Origin: Plotosus lineatus
Taxonomy: Eukaryota; Chordata; Actinopteri; Siluriformes; Plotosidae
NCBI GenBank assembly: GCA_024760905.1
Contig: CM045746.1
Coordinates: forward strand, 9,399,466-9,463,465
DNA: 64,000 nucleotides
Reading direction: 5' to 3'
The notes under the pieces were generated by a model. That model worked only from the letters and a program-made list of their open reading frames with translations, was not told where the DNA came from and did not search any database. This document shows positions 24,448-36,444 of the stretch, one piece after another (the first letter of the stretch is position 1; each line of letters begins with the position of its first letter). The position numbers were made by a program, and so were the translations under genes.

Positions 24448-24537
24448 GCGCGCGCACTCCATCCGCTGGACTTTCTGTTCCATATCTTAACACACTGGAC
24501 TTCCTTTGAGGAATATGTACATAGTCACTCACTCTTA

Positions 24538-24593
<56 letters not shown>
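24400..24593. repeat. Two (CA)n microsatellites after the rnf38 stop codon
   Basis: CA runs at 24400-24444 and 24540-24593 lie within 220 bases after the stop codon. Confidence 0.95.
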
Positions 24594-24596
<3 letters not shown>

Positions 24597-24736
24597 CTTT
24601 TCTCTCATTATTAGTAAAAGTTCTGTGATTAGCTCCTGTTTGTATTACATTGTTGTTCTTTTAATAGGGAAGCACAGCAAACCCACTCATTTTTTTTCTC
24701 TCTCTCTCTCTCCCTCCCTCCTTCCCTCTCTCAAAT

Positions 24737-24782
<46 letters not shown>

Positions 24783-25098
24783 TCACATGGACCCTAAGAA
24801 TCCAAAGACTGTTCTCTGTCAGATTCACTGCCATTTCTCTCATCTTTTATCCCTTTATTTGTGTTCTCTTATTTCTTTGGGCGGGTACGTGATGACTGAG
24901 GTCGTGTGTGTGATAACATTCCTGTATGTGTGTGTGTGAATTTGAGCTTGTATGAGAAGGCCTGTGTGTGAGTGTGTGTATGCATGTGTCCTTTTGGTAG
25001 TAAATACATCGCATATAAATGTAGGTATGTATCAGTTCTCAAGACATAATTACACAAAAATAAATAAATTGTGTTTGTTTCTTCCAAAACTGAGGAAA

Positions 25099-25121
25099 GT
25101 GTGTGTGTGTGTGTGTATATG

Positions 25122-25158
<37 letters not shown>

Positions 25159-25283
25159 CACACACACACACACACATACACACACATTTATATATAAATA
25201 AAAGTGGGTGGGGTTTGCTCAGTTTTGATCCAGGAGTCTTATAGAATTGAAATACTGTGAGATTTGAGTGTGGGAGGCAGTAT

Positions 25284-25331
<48 letters not shown>

Positions 25332-25335
25332 GTGC
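25099..25335. repeat. Compound TG/TA/CA and (GT)n microsatellites
   Basis: A (TG)n then (TA)n then (CA)n cluster at 25099-25185 could form a hairpin because TG and CA runs flank a TA centre. A separate (GT)n lies at 25286-25335. Confidence 0.9.
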
Positions 25336-26702
25336 GTGCACTTATTGGTGTATCTTTTGGTTACTTGTGATATTTGTCCAGTATGTGTGGTACAGAACAC
25401 TGGCTTCCTGCTCTCATGTCTACTTTCATCTCTGGCTGCAAATGCTCACGTGTGATTGGTCTGGAGGCGTCTTTAGAGTTATTGTCATTTTTCTTTATTC
25501 TGCCATGTTGTTGTCATTTTGGGGATTCTCCCCTTTTCCAACACCTTGTTATCCTGGAAAAGAATGATGCAGTCTTCCATCCATCAGTTTTATTCTTTCT
25601 CGTCTTAGCAGGTTACCGACATGCACAGTATTTTATGCCGTGCGAAACCTCAACACCGAGCTTGTTGTTGGTGACGGTATCATGACCTTGATGTCGACGG
25701 TGATCCCATCATTAGCATGTTAGTATTATCATCAGCATTAACAATGGAGCGTTTCTTCAGTGTGTGTGTGTGTGTGTGTCCCTTTTTAAATTTTTTTTTT
25801 TTTTTTTTTGTATAACTTCGTTTTTGGTTGTTCACGCTGATGAAATAGCCCCACCCCCCACTCTTTTCAGATTCAAACTGATTTGGCTTCTCAAAATGAT
25901 TTAAATATTTTGTTTTTTAAATCCGTGTTTTAAAAATGAGTCAGTCACCTTGCAAAAGATTTGTTGATCCACCTACTATAGTTTTACACTTGAGTTAGCT
26001 TGGAAAGTTCAAAGTACTTTTCAGAATTAAATCTAAATTTACTTTCTGGTGTTTTTCAAACTACTGTATTATGGGGGTAACATGACACTCTGACCAATGC
26101 GATATCCGCCTTCATAAATTCACCCTGAGAATATGGTCAGTTTTGCCCCTTTGGAGCTCTAACTCATTGTTGTTTATAGCACTTTCATTCAGCCTTGTTT
26201 TTTTTTTTTTTTCTTCCTTTTTTCTTTTTCTTGCAGTTAGTTTGAATGAAGCACTAAAGTGTCCTCGACTGATTATTGAATTTGGATTTGGATCAATAGG
26301 AATGTATGCCAAACAGCTTTTTGAAGATTGTGTTGAAGGGGAGAAACTGGGAGAGAGAAACTGCTGTACACTTTTAATTTTGATTTCATGTTGATCACTA
26401 CATCATTCTGCACTTCGTTTCATTTCTGTCATTGTTCTACACATTAACTTGGGAAGCAGAGGGGTGTGTGGGGGGCATGTTGGTAGAGTTTGCATTATTT
26501 TGAGTGCATCACTTCTATTTTTATTTTAAAAATAACGCACAACAAACTTTGTTCTCTCTTCTGTCTCCGATCCTCTGTGTGTGTGTGTGTGTGTGTCATA
26601 ACCTGCGAGAGATGCTTCATAGGGTTATCATAACCCTCATCATCCCTAACCCCGACCTGTGTATGTGTGCGCCAGTGAATAGTGTGAGCGAGGTGTAATA
26701 AA

Positions 26703-27506
26703 CGGTTACGTCGTTAAGCTCCCGTAGCTCACAAACCCGTAGTGTCTTAACTGCAGATGCCTTTCAGCCGTTTTCCAGCATGGTCCGGTCCAGCGTCACG
26801 TCTCACGCTGCGTTTTATCGCTGATTAACAGTGAACGCAGCCTCATGATATTCCCCTTGTTCTTCTTGGATCACTTTACTAAACCCAATGTTTTTACTTT
26901 ATATTGTATTATATGTATTTTCCTTCCTGCTTGGTACAATAGCAGTTACCTCATTTTTACTATTTATGGTGTTCGTTTTGTTTGTTTGCTAAACGAATGA
27001 GCTTCTGATCCTCTTTATTTTAAATGGGTTTTAATTTGTTTTCCATTAAAAATACAATTGTATCGTTTAACATGTAGTTTCTTATGTATAATACCTGTAA
27101 CCAAAATCATTTGAAGGCTTGATATAAAAATTTTTAACAAATATTTGTACATTTTCTATGAGAGTTATTACTAGTGACGCTTTACTAAGTAGTGCAATGA
27201 TTTTTTTTTTTTCTTTCTCTCTCTCTCTGACCCAGATTCCCAGTCTTTTGGATTTCAAAAGGTGGTTCAGTAATAAATGTATAATGTTCTCTTCCACAAA
27301 CTGAGTTTTGGAGCTTTTTTCCTCTTAAATAATTACTTTTTTTTTTTTTTTTAATGAAATGAGGTCTGAATTGAGTTGTGGCCCTGTTTTACAGTACCCC
27401 AAAATAGCTCTTGTACATATCACTTTTGTAATTCCAATTATGACCACCAGAGTGAGACAGAGTACACCATTAAAGCACTTGTGCGTTACCTATTTCTTTC
27501 CATGTG
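26703..27506. other. Unassigned intergenic sequence
   Basis: AT-rich sequence with no gene or recognised element. Confidence 0.4.
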
Positions 27507-27520
27507 TAATTTCTGTCCCA

Positions 27521-27677
27521 ACCAAAGAAGAGATTTATGGATGTGGTGAAGGAAGACATGAAGGTCGTTGGAGTCAGAAAAGAAGATGCGGAGGACAGGG
27601 TGAGGTGGAGGCGGATGATTTGCTGTGGCGACCCCTGAAGGGAGCAGCCGAAAGTAAAAGAAGAAGAAGAAGAAGTT
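27521..27677 (+). mobile_element. RTE-like LINE, 5'-truncated 3' end, with 14-bp target duplication
   Basis: The insert encodes the last residues of the LINE protein ('RFMDVVKEDMKVVGVRKEDA' type). It then has 'gctgtggcgacccctgaagg', 'gagcagccgaaag' and a (GAA)n tail. The direct repeat 'taatttctgtccca' lies on both sides (27507-27520 and 27678-27691), which fixes the borders. Confidence 0.9.
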
Positions 27678-27691
27678 TAATTTCTGTCCCA

Positions 27692-29424
27692 GTTACTCCA
27701 CTGTACTGTGGTGTTAATCTGAAAAAGGCAAGCAGCAGGTCACGGAAATTTAAGGACTTTCAGCTCTGTGGAAGAACATTGTTCTGTCAAATACTGGGAG
27801 GAAGAACTTTTATTTGAATCATGACTTCGAGTGTAAAGTGTTATGGTAAAGCTTGTAAATAAATGACAGCTCCACAGTTGTGATGCATCGTACAGTACCA
27901 CAATATGCCTCATATTTGAGCAAATACCAATTCTGTCCTGTGGACGCCAAGGTCTCACTTGGCTCATATGTAGACCCACCTCAGGTCTCTATGAACATCT
28001 GACAACTCTATTGCACTTTTTTCTCCCCACTGGGCTGCATGGTGATCCCCCACAACAGGACTCACTGGACACGCACTGCACAGTTGAAGTAGAGGTTGTG
28101 CAGTGCCATGGCAGGTTCCATCGGGACACAAGTACAGCTTTCACACAGTGCGCAGTGGGTCCATCACAGGTGTAATTGTACGGCCCATCAATAGCCTCAA
28201 TCAGCCCCATTGTATAGCTAAGCCATAAGCCTTAGTGGGGTCAATAGCACATCAGGTTTTATTAAAGCCCCTTTGCAAAACCACCACTGACCCTATTATG
28301 GACAATTGGTTGGTTACTCCATCTCGGGTTATACTGGGTTCAGATGAACTGATTCACCAGAGTTCTTATTCAATTCAGCAGCACAGCTCCAGTACTGCCT
28401 TTCTGGACCTATGGATCAACTTCAACACAGGCCTCACCAGGACTGATCAAGCTTCTTCACTGCAGTTCCCAGGACTTGAATTGATGAAACTTCCTATTGT
28501 ACTGAAAGGTGAAGCCATTTTAGGCCTCCCTGAGCCCCATGATGCAGCAGCACCACAGGCACTGTTGGATTCTGTTATGTAACTACTGTACTTTCTATCT
28601 CATTGAGCTCCATGATGCAGCTCCACCATAGACCTTACTGGACCTTTTGGCAGAGCTTCCTCTTTGGCCTCAACGTTTCTATATGCCATCTAAAGCTTTA
28701 CACATGAGAACATTTTTATAAATTCATACTGCTCTGCTGTCCTTTCTTCTTTTTTTTTTTTTTTTTTTTTTTTACAAAAAGCTTTTTCAATTGAATTATT
28801 AAGCATTCAGAAGCACCACTCTATCTCTCTCTGGATGTTCGACTTTATTCTTTGAAAAAAAAAAAAAAAAGAAATGGCTTGGACGTAAATATAGATGGCC
28901 TTCCTCTTCCGCCTGATTCGAATCATGGCAATTCAGGCTCCCATGTTTAAAACCAGATCTGGGGAAGATGATGTGTTGTAATTGGGTCAAATAGACTCAT
29001 GAACTTCACTCAGATATTTTTAATAATGTGAGGCTAAGAGTTTGCATCGTAATCCTACAGTCGTAATTAATCAAGTGGGCTGAGCAGGCTATAAGGCAAC
29101 TTAAGCTTGATTCACTGATTCCACTGTGGAAAGCTCTCTTACAGCTGTGCGCATCTGTACTACATAAGATGAACAAATTTCTTATCATTTCAAACATTTA
29201 CAACCATGTTTAAAACAACACAGGAGTCACATGACATCAGGTCAAAAGGGAGCTTGGGCCCTCCGCAGACTCGGGCCTTATTTGCATTGATGAAGTGCCA
29301 TGGCAGGTTCCATCTTATTTGAATGATGAAGTGAGGCTGTGATTAGAGAAGGGAAAGGAGCTGGATGTTGGTGTGTATTTTGATATTGCATGCAAGATAT
29401 TCGTAGAATTTCTGACGTCGTAGC
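27692..29424. other. Unassigned intergenic sequence
   Basis: No gene is recognised; the ORF at 28235-28582 has no motif I know. A T run (28749-28774) and an A run (28857-28870) are present. The phrase 'agtgccatggcaggttccat' occurs twice, at about 28099 and 29286. Confidence 0.4.
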
Positions 29425-29426
29425 TT

Positions 29427-29968
29427 TTTTCCCTTTTACTCGGGAGTCGCCACAGCGAATCAACTGATTCGCACGTTTGATTTGGCAGAGGTTTTTACGT
29501 CGGATGCCCTTCCTGTCACAACCCTTTTTAGCACGGGACAGAAACACGCTGACGGCTTTGCAGCTCCTCTTTACGAAAGTCAGCAATGGTTCTTTTACAT
29601 CAACCTCTCACCATAGACAGTGACGGACATGGCCCGCCTTTGATAACCCAGTTAGCTGCACTGGGGGGGGGGGGGGGGGGGACAACCTTGTAGAGAGTGG
29701 GACTTGAACCCCCAACCTTTGGATCAGCGATCCAGCGCCCTATACCACTAGACCAGGGGTGCTCAATCCTGCTCCTGGAGATCTACCTCCCAGAAGACAT
29801 TCACTCCAACCCTAATCACGCCCACCTAACCATCCAATCATCTCATCAAGACCTGACTGGATCTTACGTGTCACATGGGCCACATTAGGGTTGGAGATAA
29901 AGTCATCTGGAAGGTAGATCTCCAGGAGCAGGATTGAGCACCCCTGCACTAGACCATCACTGCCCCTA
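29427..29968 (-). mobile_element. tRNA-derived SINE, type 1, split by a MITE
   Basis: It is the minus-strand equivalent of the SINE at 16299. The LINE-like 3' end is 'ttactcgggagtcgccacag', and the B box appears as 'gacttgaacccc'. A G run (about 29665-29682) sits in the body. The head is interrupted at 29753 by the MITE described next and resumes at 29955 with 'catcactgcccc'. Confidence 0.85.
29754..29946. mobile_element. hAT-like MITE, 193 bp, with 8-bp target duplication
   Basis: The termini are near-perfect inverted repeats of about 36 bp, beginning CAGGGGTGCTCAATCCTGCT on the left with its inverse on the right. The host octamer CACTAGAC is present on both sides (29746-29753 and 29947-29954). 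An 8-bp duplication and CAGGG-type ends are typical of hAT elements. There is no coding capacity. Confidence 0.9.
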
Positions 29969-31479
29969 GCTTTTAGACAGTCTGACTTTACAAAAAGAAA
30001 CATTAGCTTGTGGAACTCAAGTGAAGTCAACTTTACAACTGGCTGCACAGGCCGTGTTTGCCATAAGGTCCGCCCACTTTAGCACAATCAGGATGTACGA
30101 TATTGACAGATTTTTGCGTTGAAGCGACACAAACCTGAGGATTTATCTTGCGTAACCATTTATCCTCCAAAAAATTGCCAAATGATCAAATACACCATGC
30201 TGCATGCATTTGCATTTATATTTTATTCATGAATGGCTTCCTCAGTCTGAGACACAACCACTTCACTCAAGAGTGCAAGGTTTGACCACGGCTTCAGGAT
30301 GTTTACAGACTCTTCCACCAAGTCTGGTTTGAAGGAAATCAGTTGTATGTTTTGGGGCATGACATTTTAAAACATACAGTATGCCATTTTTGTTCATCTG
30401 CTTTGGAAAGGCTAGTGCACTTTGCGAAAAGAAGTAAAACGATGTGTGTGTGGAAAGGGAAAGATCCTCTAGTGTCCAGCTTATGCAATCTGTCCCCAAA
30501 CTGGAGAGCAGCAGGTGCATGGACAATACTGTAGAAATTGTAGGTAACCGAGTAAACAGAAGTATATTCAGTGCATGGACTACATGTATAACTTCGCTCT
30601 ATATTAGCCCCAAAAAAAAAAAAAAAAAGTACCGATTATACCAGATTGAACATTTGCATCTTCAATAAAAAAAAAAACATCAGCAAGTTATTGGCTCATG
30701 TCTCTGCTCAGATTGAACCTCATTTATCAGGCTGGATGTGAACAGATTTTGCTTGTAGGAGCTTTTTATACAAGTAAATCCTGTAAGTTCTTGTCCTAAA
30801 AATGTTCTTGTTGTTCTCCTGCTCTTGAGGGGGTGAATAATTACGCATAGGAACACGAGCTCGAGTAAACACACAGAGAGAAGGCAGAGATGCTAATTAA
30901 ATATAACTTCGCCAAAGGGTGTTGTACTGAGCTCAGATCTCACTGAGAGAGAAAGACAGTCTCAGTTTATATGAGGACATATAATGACGCTTTGGCCGTC
31001 CTAGCCCATCTAGCCTGTTTCCATTATATCTCGGCAAAATGTGCAAAACATTCCACAAGCCATGAACCAGAGTTCAGAACATACTCCACGTTCTTGTGGA
31101 GATCATGTTCAGATCAGACTTTTTATCTTCAGATCTTTTTCATCCATTTTTCTCCCCAACTTATCCCAGGGTGGGTCAGTGTCAACAGATCTCGGCAGAA
31201 ACCCCAGACATCCCACTTCAAAGTGATCCTCTCCAGCAACTCCTCTGGGATACAGAACCGTTCCCAGGCATGTCCCAGGGCCTTCAAGCAGGGACGTGCA
31301 GCAGCTCTACCCCAAGCTACATTCAGATATCTGATCTCCATACCCTATCTCTAAGGCTGAACCCAGACACCCTCTGAAGGAAAATCATTTTGGCCAATTG
31401 TTTGTAATTTTTACTGACGAGGCTAATTCGAAAATGGAGTACTTTTACTCTTGTAATAGCTTTAAAATAAATTATTTGC
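29969..31479. other. Unassigned intergenic sequence
   Basis: No gene or recognised repeat was found. Confidence 0.4.
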
Positions 31480-31816
31480 ACAGCTGTGAGGATGGATAGG
31501 ATCAGGAATGAGTACATCAGAGGGACAGCACATGTAATATGTTTTGGAGACAAAGTCAGAGAGGCTAGATTGAGATGGTTTGGACATGTACACAGGAGGG
31601 ATAGTGAGTATATTGGTAGTTGGATGCTGAAGTTGGAACTACCAGAGAGAAGGCCTAGAGGAAGACCAAAGAGAAGATTTATGGATGTGGTGAAGGAGGA
31701 CATGAAGGTAGTTGGTGTAAGAGAAGAAGATGCAGAGGACAGGGTGAGATGGAGACAAACGATTTGCTGTGACGACCCCTGAAGGGAACAGCCGAAAGGA
31801 AAAGAACAGGAAGAAG
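31480..31816 (+). mobile_element. RTE-like LINE, 5'-truncated 3' end with open frame
   Basis: The frame at 31486-31782 reads 'MDRIRNEYIRGTAHVICFGD', 'KVREARLRWFGHVHRRDSEY', 'RPRGRPKRRFMDVVKEDMKV' and ends 'ICCDDP'. This is the C-terminal tail of the LINE whose 5' part is at 1340-3305. After the stop come 'gaagggaacagccgaaagga' and an A/G-rich tail. Confidence 0.85.
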
Positions 31817-31886
31817 CCATGGCCTAATGGTTGGAGAAGCGACTTTGGGACTGAAAGGTTCACTTGTTCGATACTGGTGTGAGCGC
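31817..31886 (+). mobile_element. Third type of tRNA-derived SINE head fragment
   Basis: 'catggcctaatggttggaga' and 'aaggttcacttgttcgat' look like A-box and B-box regions of another tRNA-derived SINE. It joins L2 sequence directly at about 31880. Confidence 0.5.
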
Positions 31887-31953
31887 AACCACTTGTGCTT
31901 GAACACCAGGAAGACGAAGGAGATGGTGGTCGACTTCAGAAGAAGCACACTAA

Positions 31954-31984
<31 letters not shown>

Positions 31985-32850
31985 TAGTGAACGTCCAGGG
32001 ACAGAACATTGAGATAGTGAACAGTTTCAAATACCTGGGCGTTCACCTTAACAATAAACTGGACTGGTCCCACAACACCAACGCCCTGTACAAGAAGGGC
32101 CAGAGTCGCCTCCACCTTCTGAGGAGACTCGGGTCCTTTGGAGTATGCAGACCTCTGCTCAGGACATTTTATGACTCTGTAGTAGCCTCTGCAATCCTCT
32201 ACGCTGCCATCTGCTGGGCCCCGGGCGGCACAGAGCGGGACAGAAAGAGACTGAACAAGCTGGTCAGGAGGGCCAGCTCTGTCCTCGGCTGCCCACTGGA
32301 CTCTGTGGAGGAGGTGAGTGAGAGGAGGATGGTAGCAAAGCTCACATCCATCTTGGTCAACAGCTCTCACCCACTGCACCAGACTGTAGAGAAGCTGAGT
32401 AGCTCCTTCAGTGGACGACTGAGACATCCTCAGTGCAGGAAGGAGCGCCACCGCAGGTCGTTCATTCCCACCGCTGTCAGACTGTACAACGCCACTTTGT
32501 AACTGTCTGTGAAAATACCGGTTATGTGCAATAAAAACCCCGTGCACTTTAATCAACCACATCTACCCCACTGACTGTGAACATCAACCCATCTACTCTG
32601 CACTCAGATACATTACACTTTAATATAGGCCAGTCTATAAAGTTGCTCCATTCTTTTCTTTTATTGTTTATTAATTTATACTATTTATGTATCTATTTAT
32701 TTATTTACTTATATAATATATATGTATGTGTGTATGTTTGTATTTGTATCTATTTCTGCACCCCCTACTGATGGTACCTCAAGAGCCTGTAACAGTGAAT
32801 TTCTCCATTGTGAGATTAATAAAGCTGGATCTTATCTTATCTTATCTAGA
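31880..32850 (+). mobile_element. L2-clade (Maui-like) LINE, 3' half
   Basis: The reading frames encode 'CERNHLCLNTRKTKEMVVDF', then after a (CA)n insertion 'FKYLGVHLNNKLDWSHNTNA', 'LYKKGQSRLHLLRRLGSFGV', 'CRPLLRTFYDSVVASAILYA' and 'RSFIPTAVRLYNATL', ending at 32502. This is the thumb and C-terminal region of L2-type reverse transcriptase. The 3' end 'taataaagctggatcttatc' with repeated 'ttatc' units at about 32815-32847 is the usual L2 terminus. Endonuclease and RT core are missing. The (CA)n at 31951-31981 breaks the frame. Confidence 0.9.
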
Positions 32851-33235
32851 ACCAACAGGGAAAAAAATGTCAGGTGGGGGAGTGAGCCTCAGCTTTGCTT
32901 CCTCCATGTTCATAGCTAAAATTCCCTTTAAAAAGGCACCAAACCCTCAACTGCTCTCTGGGAACCATTCACTTTGGATGGGTTAAATGCAGAGGCAATA
33001 ATTTCCTTTAAAGGATTAATACAGTATAACAAAATAATAAAATTTATAAAAGCATTGATGTCCTCAAGATTCTTATGGCATGAGCATAGACTTCCTTCTG
33101 CCCATCCGTTTATCCATCACACTGGAAGTTGCAAACGATCATAACTGACTTTAGGTGAAAGGCAGGGTCAATATAGAAGTTCAAATAGTAGTAACCTACT
33201 TTTGTAATATTACCCGAGTCAGTCTTGTGGGACTG
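32851..33235. other. Unassigned intergenic sequence
   Basis: Nothing recognised. Confidence 0.4.
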
Positions 33236-33425
33236 GTTCTGTATGGTTACAGCGCTGGGATCATGGTCTTCTGTTTGACTCCATTTTGGCCATCACTGTG
33301 CTAAGAACCCTTGGGCAAGGTCTCAACCACAAGAGTGCCCTATCTGCCAACTGTATAAATGGATAATGTAGCCTGTGATGGACGAGGGTTCCATCCTGGA
33401 GGATAAGATCAGGTATTCAAACCCA
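33236..33425 (+). mobile_element. tRNA-derived SINE, type 2, decayed copy
   Basis: 'ctgtgctaagaacccttggg', 'caaggtctcaaccacaagag' and 'gcctgtgatggacgaggg' match the SINE at 35935-36235, with the first third poorly preserved. Confidence 0.65.
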
Positions 33426-33639
33426 ACAGACTTTTCCTGCCTACCTAATTCAATGTTACCAAAAAAAAAAAGCAAAACTGTCCAATGTTAAAGAGAAAAA
33501 TAGTCTTTTATCAGTGAAGGCACCGTGTAAAAATGCAGACAAGGTAGATTTTAAGCGAGTGCCTGACTGGCCTGGTAGCAGAACAGTGATCAAACTCACA
33601 GAATTACATTAGTTCCACGGAATGGTTGACATTGGCCCA

Positions 33640-34120
33640 AAGACCTGAAATCTCAAAGATCAGTAGCCCGACTCTGGATTACCAGTCCAGGAGAACATCC
33701 CTAATAGCTGAACATTAAGATCCCACCATGTGGCTAAAATTCTCTCAACATTGGCCAGTTGAATGAAAAAATGGATAAAATCTAGTTAGCCATGATGGAT
33801 CATCCCTGACCCAAAGACCAAAGACACCGGCACTAATCTGATGGAGTAAAGTAGTTGAGGTTGATTCTGGATTGGCAATGTAAAAAAGAAGCTGGAATTA
33901 ATCAGCATTGGCATCCAACCATATGGCTGATATTGGTCCAGCATTGGCAAGTTGAATGAAAAGGTTGCTGAAAAGTAATAAGATATGGAGGCCCAACTCT
34001 GCCCAAAAATCAAAAATATATTGACACTAATTTGGAATACTGTAGTTGGCTGATGTTGACGCAGTGTTGGCAAGGTGGCTATAAATGTAGCTTGAATTTC
34101 ATCCCTGGTATCCATATAAA
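33640..34120. repeat. Degenerate tandem repeat, about 130-150 bp unit
   Basis: The phrases 'ccatgtggctaaaattctct', 'aacattggccagttgaatga' and 'tgacccaaagaccaaagaca' recur in altered form about every 130-150 bp (near 33730, 33925, 34050). The call is by eye only. Confidence 0.45.
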
Positions 34121-34194
34121 ACTTTATTGTATAAGTTACAGACGAAAATCAAACCTTTTTATTTTTGAGATTAATTCAGTGTGAAATATTTGAT

Positions 34195-34495
34195 TCATTT
34201 CATCTGACTCTGGATGGAGGGATACACCCTGAACCTTCACCAGACCATCACAGGTCCAACTCAAACACAGTCGTTCAAACTCATCCACTTCTCGGGAGAT
34301 TTTTAACAGCCAATTATCCTACTGTACATGTCTTTGGATTGTGGGAGGAACCTGAAGTACCCGGAGGAAACCCATGTAGGCACATAGAGAACATGCAAAT
34401 CACACACAAACACCCTCACGAAGCCCAGGACTTGAACCCAGGGTATTCTTGCTGTGAGGTGGACATGCTAGCAATTACTCCACCCTGCCACCTTG
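34195..34495 (-). mobile_element. Common fish interspersed repeat ('PF' type), minus copy
   Basis: It contains 'tgtctttggattgtgggagg', 'acccggaggaaacccatg', 'agaacatgcaaa' and 'gcccaggacttgaacccagg', the inverse of the repeat at 40676-41047 and elsewhere in this window. It has a degraded B box (ttgaaccc), suggesting a tRNA-derived SINE. Confidence 0.7.
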
Positions 34496-35095
34496 ATTTT
34501 CAATTTTTTTTTTTTTAATTCTAAACTAAAAGAAGGAGCAATAGAAAAAGGAAAACTTGAGATGCTGCTGAGTGTGCGTGAGAGCTTGGGTGGAACGTAG
34601 CACTCTGCTAAAGTGATTTATGATGTTGAGAACACACCTTTCTGACCAAATCACATCTCATTTCTTTTTCATACCCTGGATCACGGACATATTTGGATTT
34701 TTTTGGTCTCTAGAAAATGAAAGAAATTAATTTGTTGGTTTGAGAGAACTCAGAATCACAAACAGTCACATCTCACCAGCTCCATATCAAATATGCTTAA
34801 CATGTGTTATCCAGGCAGACCTGCTCCAGTATACTGTGTTTATGTATGTATTCGATATGTTTGGGTGGCTGTTGTATAATTCAATGATACACGCTCTTGG
34901 ACAGAATAAGTAAAATGCCTCATAGATCTCACAGCTGTTTACGTAGATCATGCCATTTTACTGACGCTCTCGTTCACGATGGGCTGCGATGTGATTAATA
35001 TGCACACAACTGCCTTTGAATGACTCATCGAACAAGGCACTTATGAATAGCAATGCACTCGTTAGGCCAACAAGCATCAGTTACTACAGCTTCAG
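34496..35095. other. Unassigned intergenic sequence
   Basis: Nothing recognised. Confidence 0.4.
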
Positions 35096-35097
35096 TT

Positions 35098-35436
35098 CAT
35101 TTTCTGTAACTGCTTAATCCTAATTTGGATCGCGGGGGGAGGCTGACGCCCATCCCAGCCAACTTTGGGCGAGGGCAGAGTACACCCTGGACAGCTCGCC
35201 AGGCCATTTCAGGGCGGAAACATGCCGACGGCTGGCAGCCTACTCTTTACGAAAGTCAGCAATGGTTCTTTTACATGCCTCACACTATAGACAGTGAGAG
35301 ACATGGCCAGCCTTTGATAACCCAGTTAGCTGCACTGGGGAGGACAAGTGATAACCTTGTGGAGAGTGGGACTCGAACCCCCAACCTTTGGATCAGCGAT
35401 ACAGCGCCCTATACCACTAGACCACCACTGCCCTCA
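35098..35436 (-). mobile_element. tRNA-derived SINE, type 1b, minus copy
   Basis: The tRNA-like head, in minus orientation at the right, reads 'gggactcgaacccccaacct' and 'ccctataccactagaccacc'. The body is shared with type 1, but the 3' end is the 'ctgcttaatcctaatttgg' type instead of the LINE-like tail. Related copies lie at 21165, 45745 and 50118. Confidence 0.8.
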
Positions 35437-35499
35437 GTTACAGCTTTTAAGACTTAATTAACTGTCCTAATTAATAATTATTCCATGACCTCTGAGTTC

Positions 35500-35818
35500 A
35501 TTCATCCTTTCATTTTCGGAACCACTTAATCCAAAGTAGGGTCACAGGGAGGCTGGTACCCATCTCAGCTGACTCTGGGCGAGGGTAGGGCCAACACTCA
35601 CACAACCAGTTTTCGTACTCACACCTAGGGGCGATTTGAAACAGCCAATTAACCAACTGTGCATGTTTTTGGACTGTGGAAGGAAATCCAAATACCTGGA
35701 GGAAACCCACACCAGCAGAGGAGAACATGCAAACTTCACACAGAAACACTCACGCTGAGAATTAAACCCAGGACCTGATTGCTGTGAAGCAGACTAACTA
35801 CTATGTCACCATGCCTCC
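35500..35818 (-). mobile_element. 'PF' type repeat, minus copy
   Basis: 'accacttaatccaaagtagg', 'catgtttttggactgtggaa', 'ggaggaaacccacaccagca' and 'gaattaaacccaggacc' match the family at 34195 and 40676. Confidence 0.7.
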
Positions 35819-35934
35819 CTTATGTGGGAGTTCGTAGCCTGTATTTGGACGAGAGTCGTACCCGATCTGAGTGAGGAAATAACCCTTTTTAAATTTCTGA
35901 AAAGTTCTAAATTATGTCCTTACCATATCAGACT

Positions 35935-36235
35935 TTGTGGAGCCAGTGGCATAGTGGTAAGGGTGCTGTGCTCATGATTAGTAGGTTGTGTGTTCAAATC
36001 CCAAATTAATCCCCCACTGTGCTAAGACCCCTGGGCAAGGTCTCAACCACAAGTGTGCCTCTGTTCACCCAGCAGTATAAATGGGTACCAGTAAAATATA
36101 CTGGGAAGGTAACCTGCGATGGACTAGCGTCCCATCCAGGAGGAGTTGAACTCCTAGTCGCTTCACGCTACGGAAACCGGGGATAAGCACCGGTCCGATG
36201 AGCCACTATGGCTCGGTGTAAAAATCCCAGAGGAC
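35935..36235 (+). mobile_element. tRNA-derived SINE, type 2, plus copy
   Basis: The head 'agtggcatagtggtaagg' (A box) and 'gtgttcaaatccc' (B box) is followed by 'caaggtctcaaccacaagtg', 'ctgcgatggactagcgtccc' and 'ccggggataagcaccggtcc'. This is the best preserved of the three type 2 copies. Confidence 0.8.
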
Positions 36236-36250
36236 TTTACCTACCGTTAC

Positions 36251-36440
36251 CATATAAGACAGCGGTGTCAAACTTGTGCCACAAAGGGCCATGTGGCTGC
36301 AGGTTTTTGTTTCAACCAAACAGCAGCACACCTGACTTGGCTCATTTAATCAATTAAGCTTAGTGTTCAGGCAGTTGATTGGTCAATCAATTGAGCTCAG
36401 TGTTCAGGCAGCTGATTGGTCAATCTGTGTGCTCTGTATA
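36251..36440. mobile_element. hAT-like element end
   Basis: It begins 'cagcggtgtcaaacttgtgc' and contains a tandem 'gtgttcaggcagttgattgg' duplication. It resembles one terminus of a hAT-type nonautonomous element; no partner end was seen before family A begins. Confidence 0.4.
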
Positions 36441-36444
36441 GAGA

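Larger units (their letters stand above)
24379..26702 (+). other. Probable rnf38 3' UTR with (CA)n tracts and a candidate poly(A) signal
   Basis: Sequence after the rnf38 stop has no ORF of note and no recognised transposon. It contains (CA)n at 24400-24444, 24540-24593 and 24739-24778, a (TG)n/(TA)n/(CA)n cluster at 25099-25185, and (GT)n at 25286-25335. AATAAA occurs at 26697-26702. The UTR end is inferred, not shown. Confidence 0.4.

Noticed and set aside
28235..28582. 115-residue ORF
   Set aside because: No domain, no splice context and no similarity to any family I know; likely chance.
31984..32562. 192-residue minus-strand ORF
   Set aside because: Antisense of the L2 reverse-transcriptase frame.
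33640..34120. 109-residue minus-strand ORF in the tandem repeat
   Set aside because: Its residues repeat with the DNA unit and no family is recognised.
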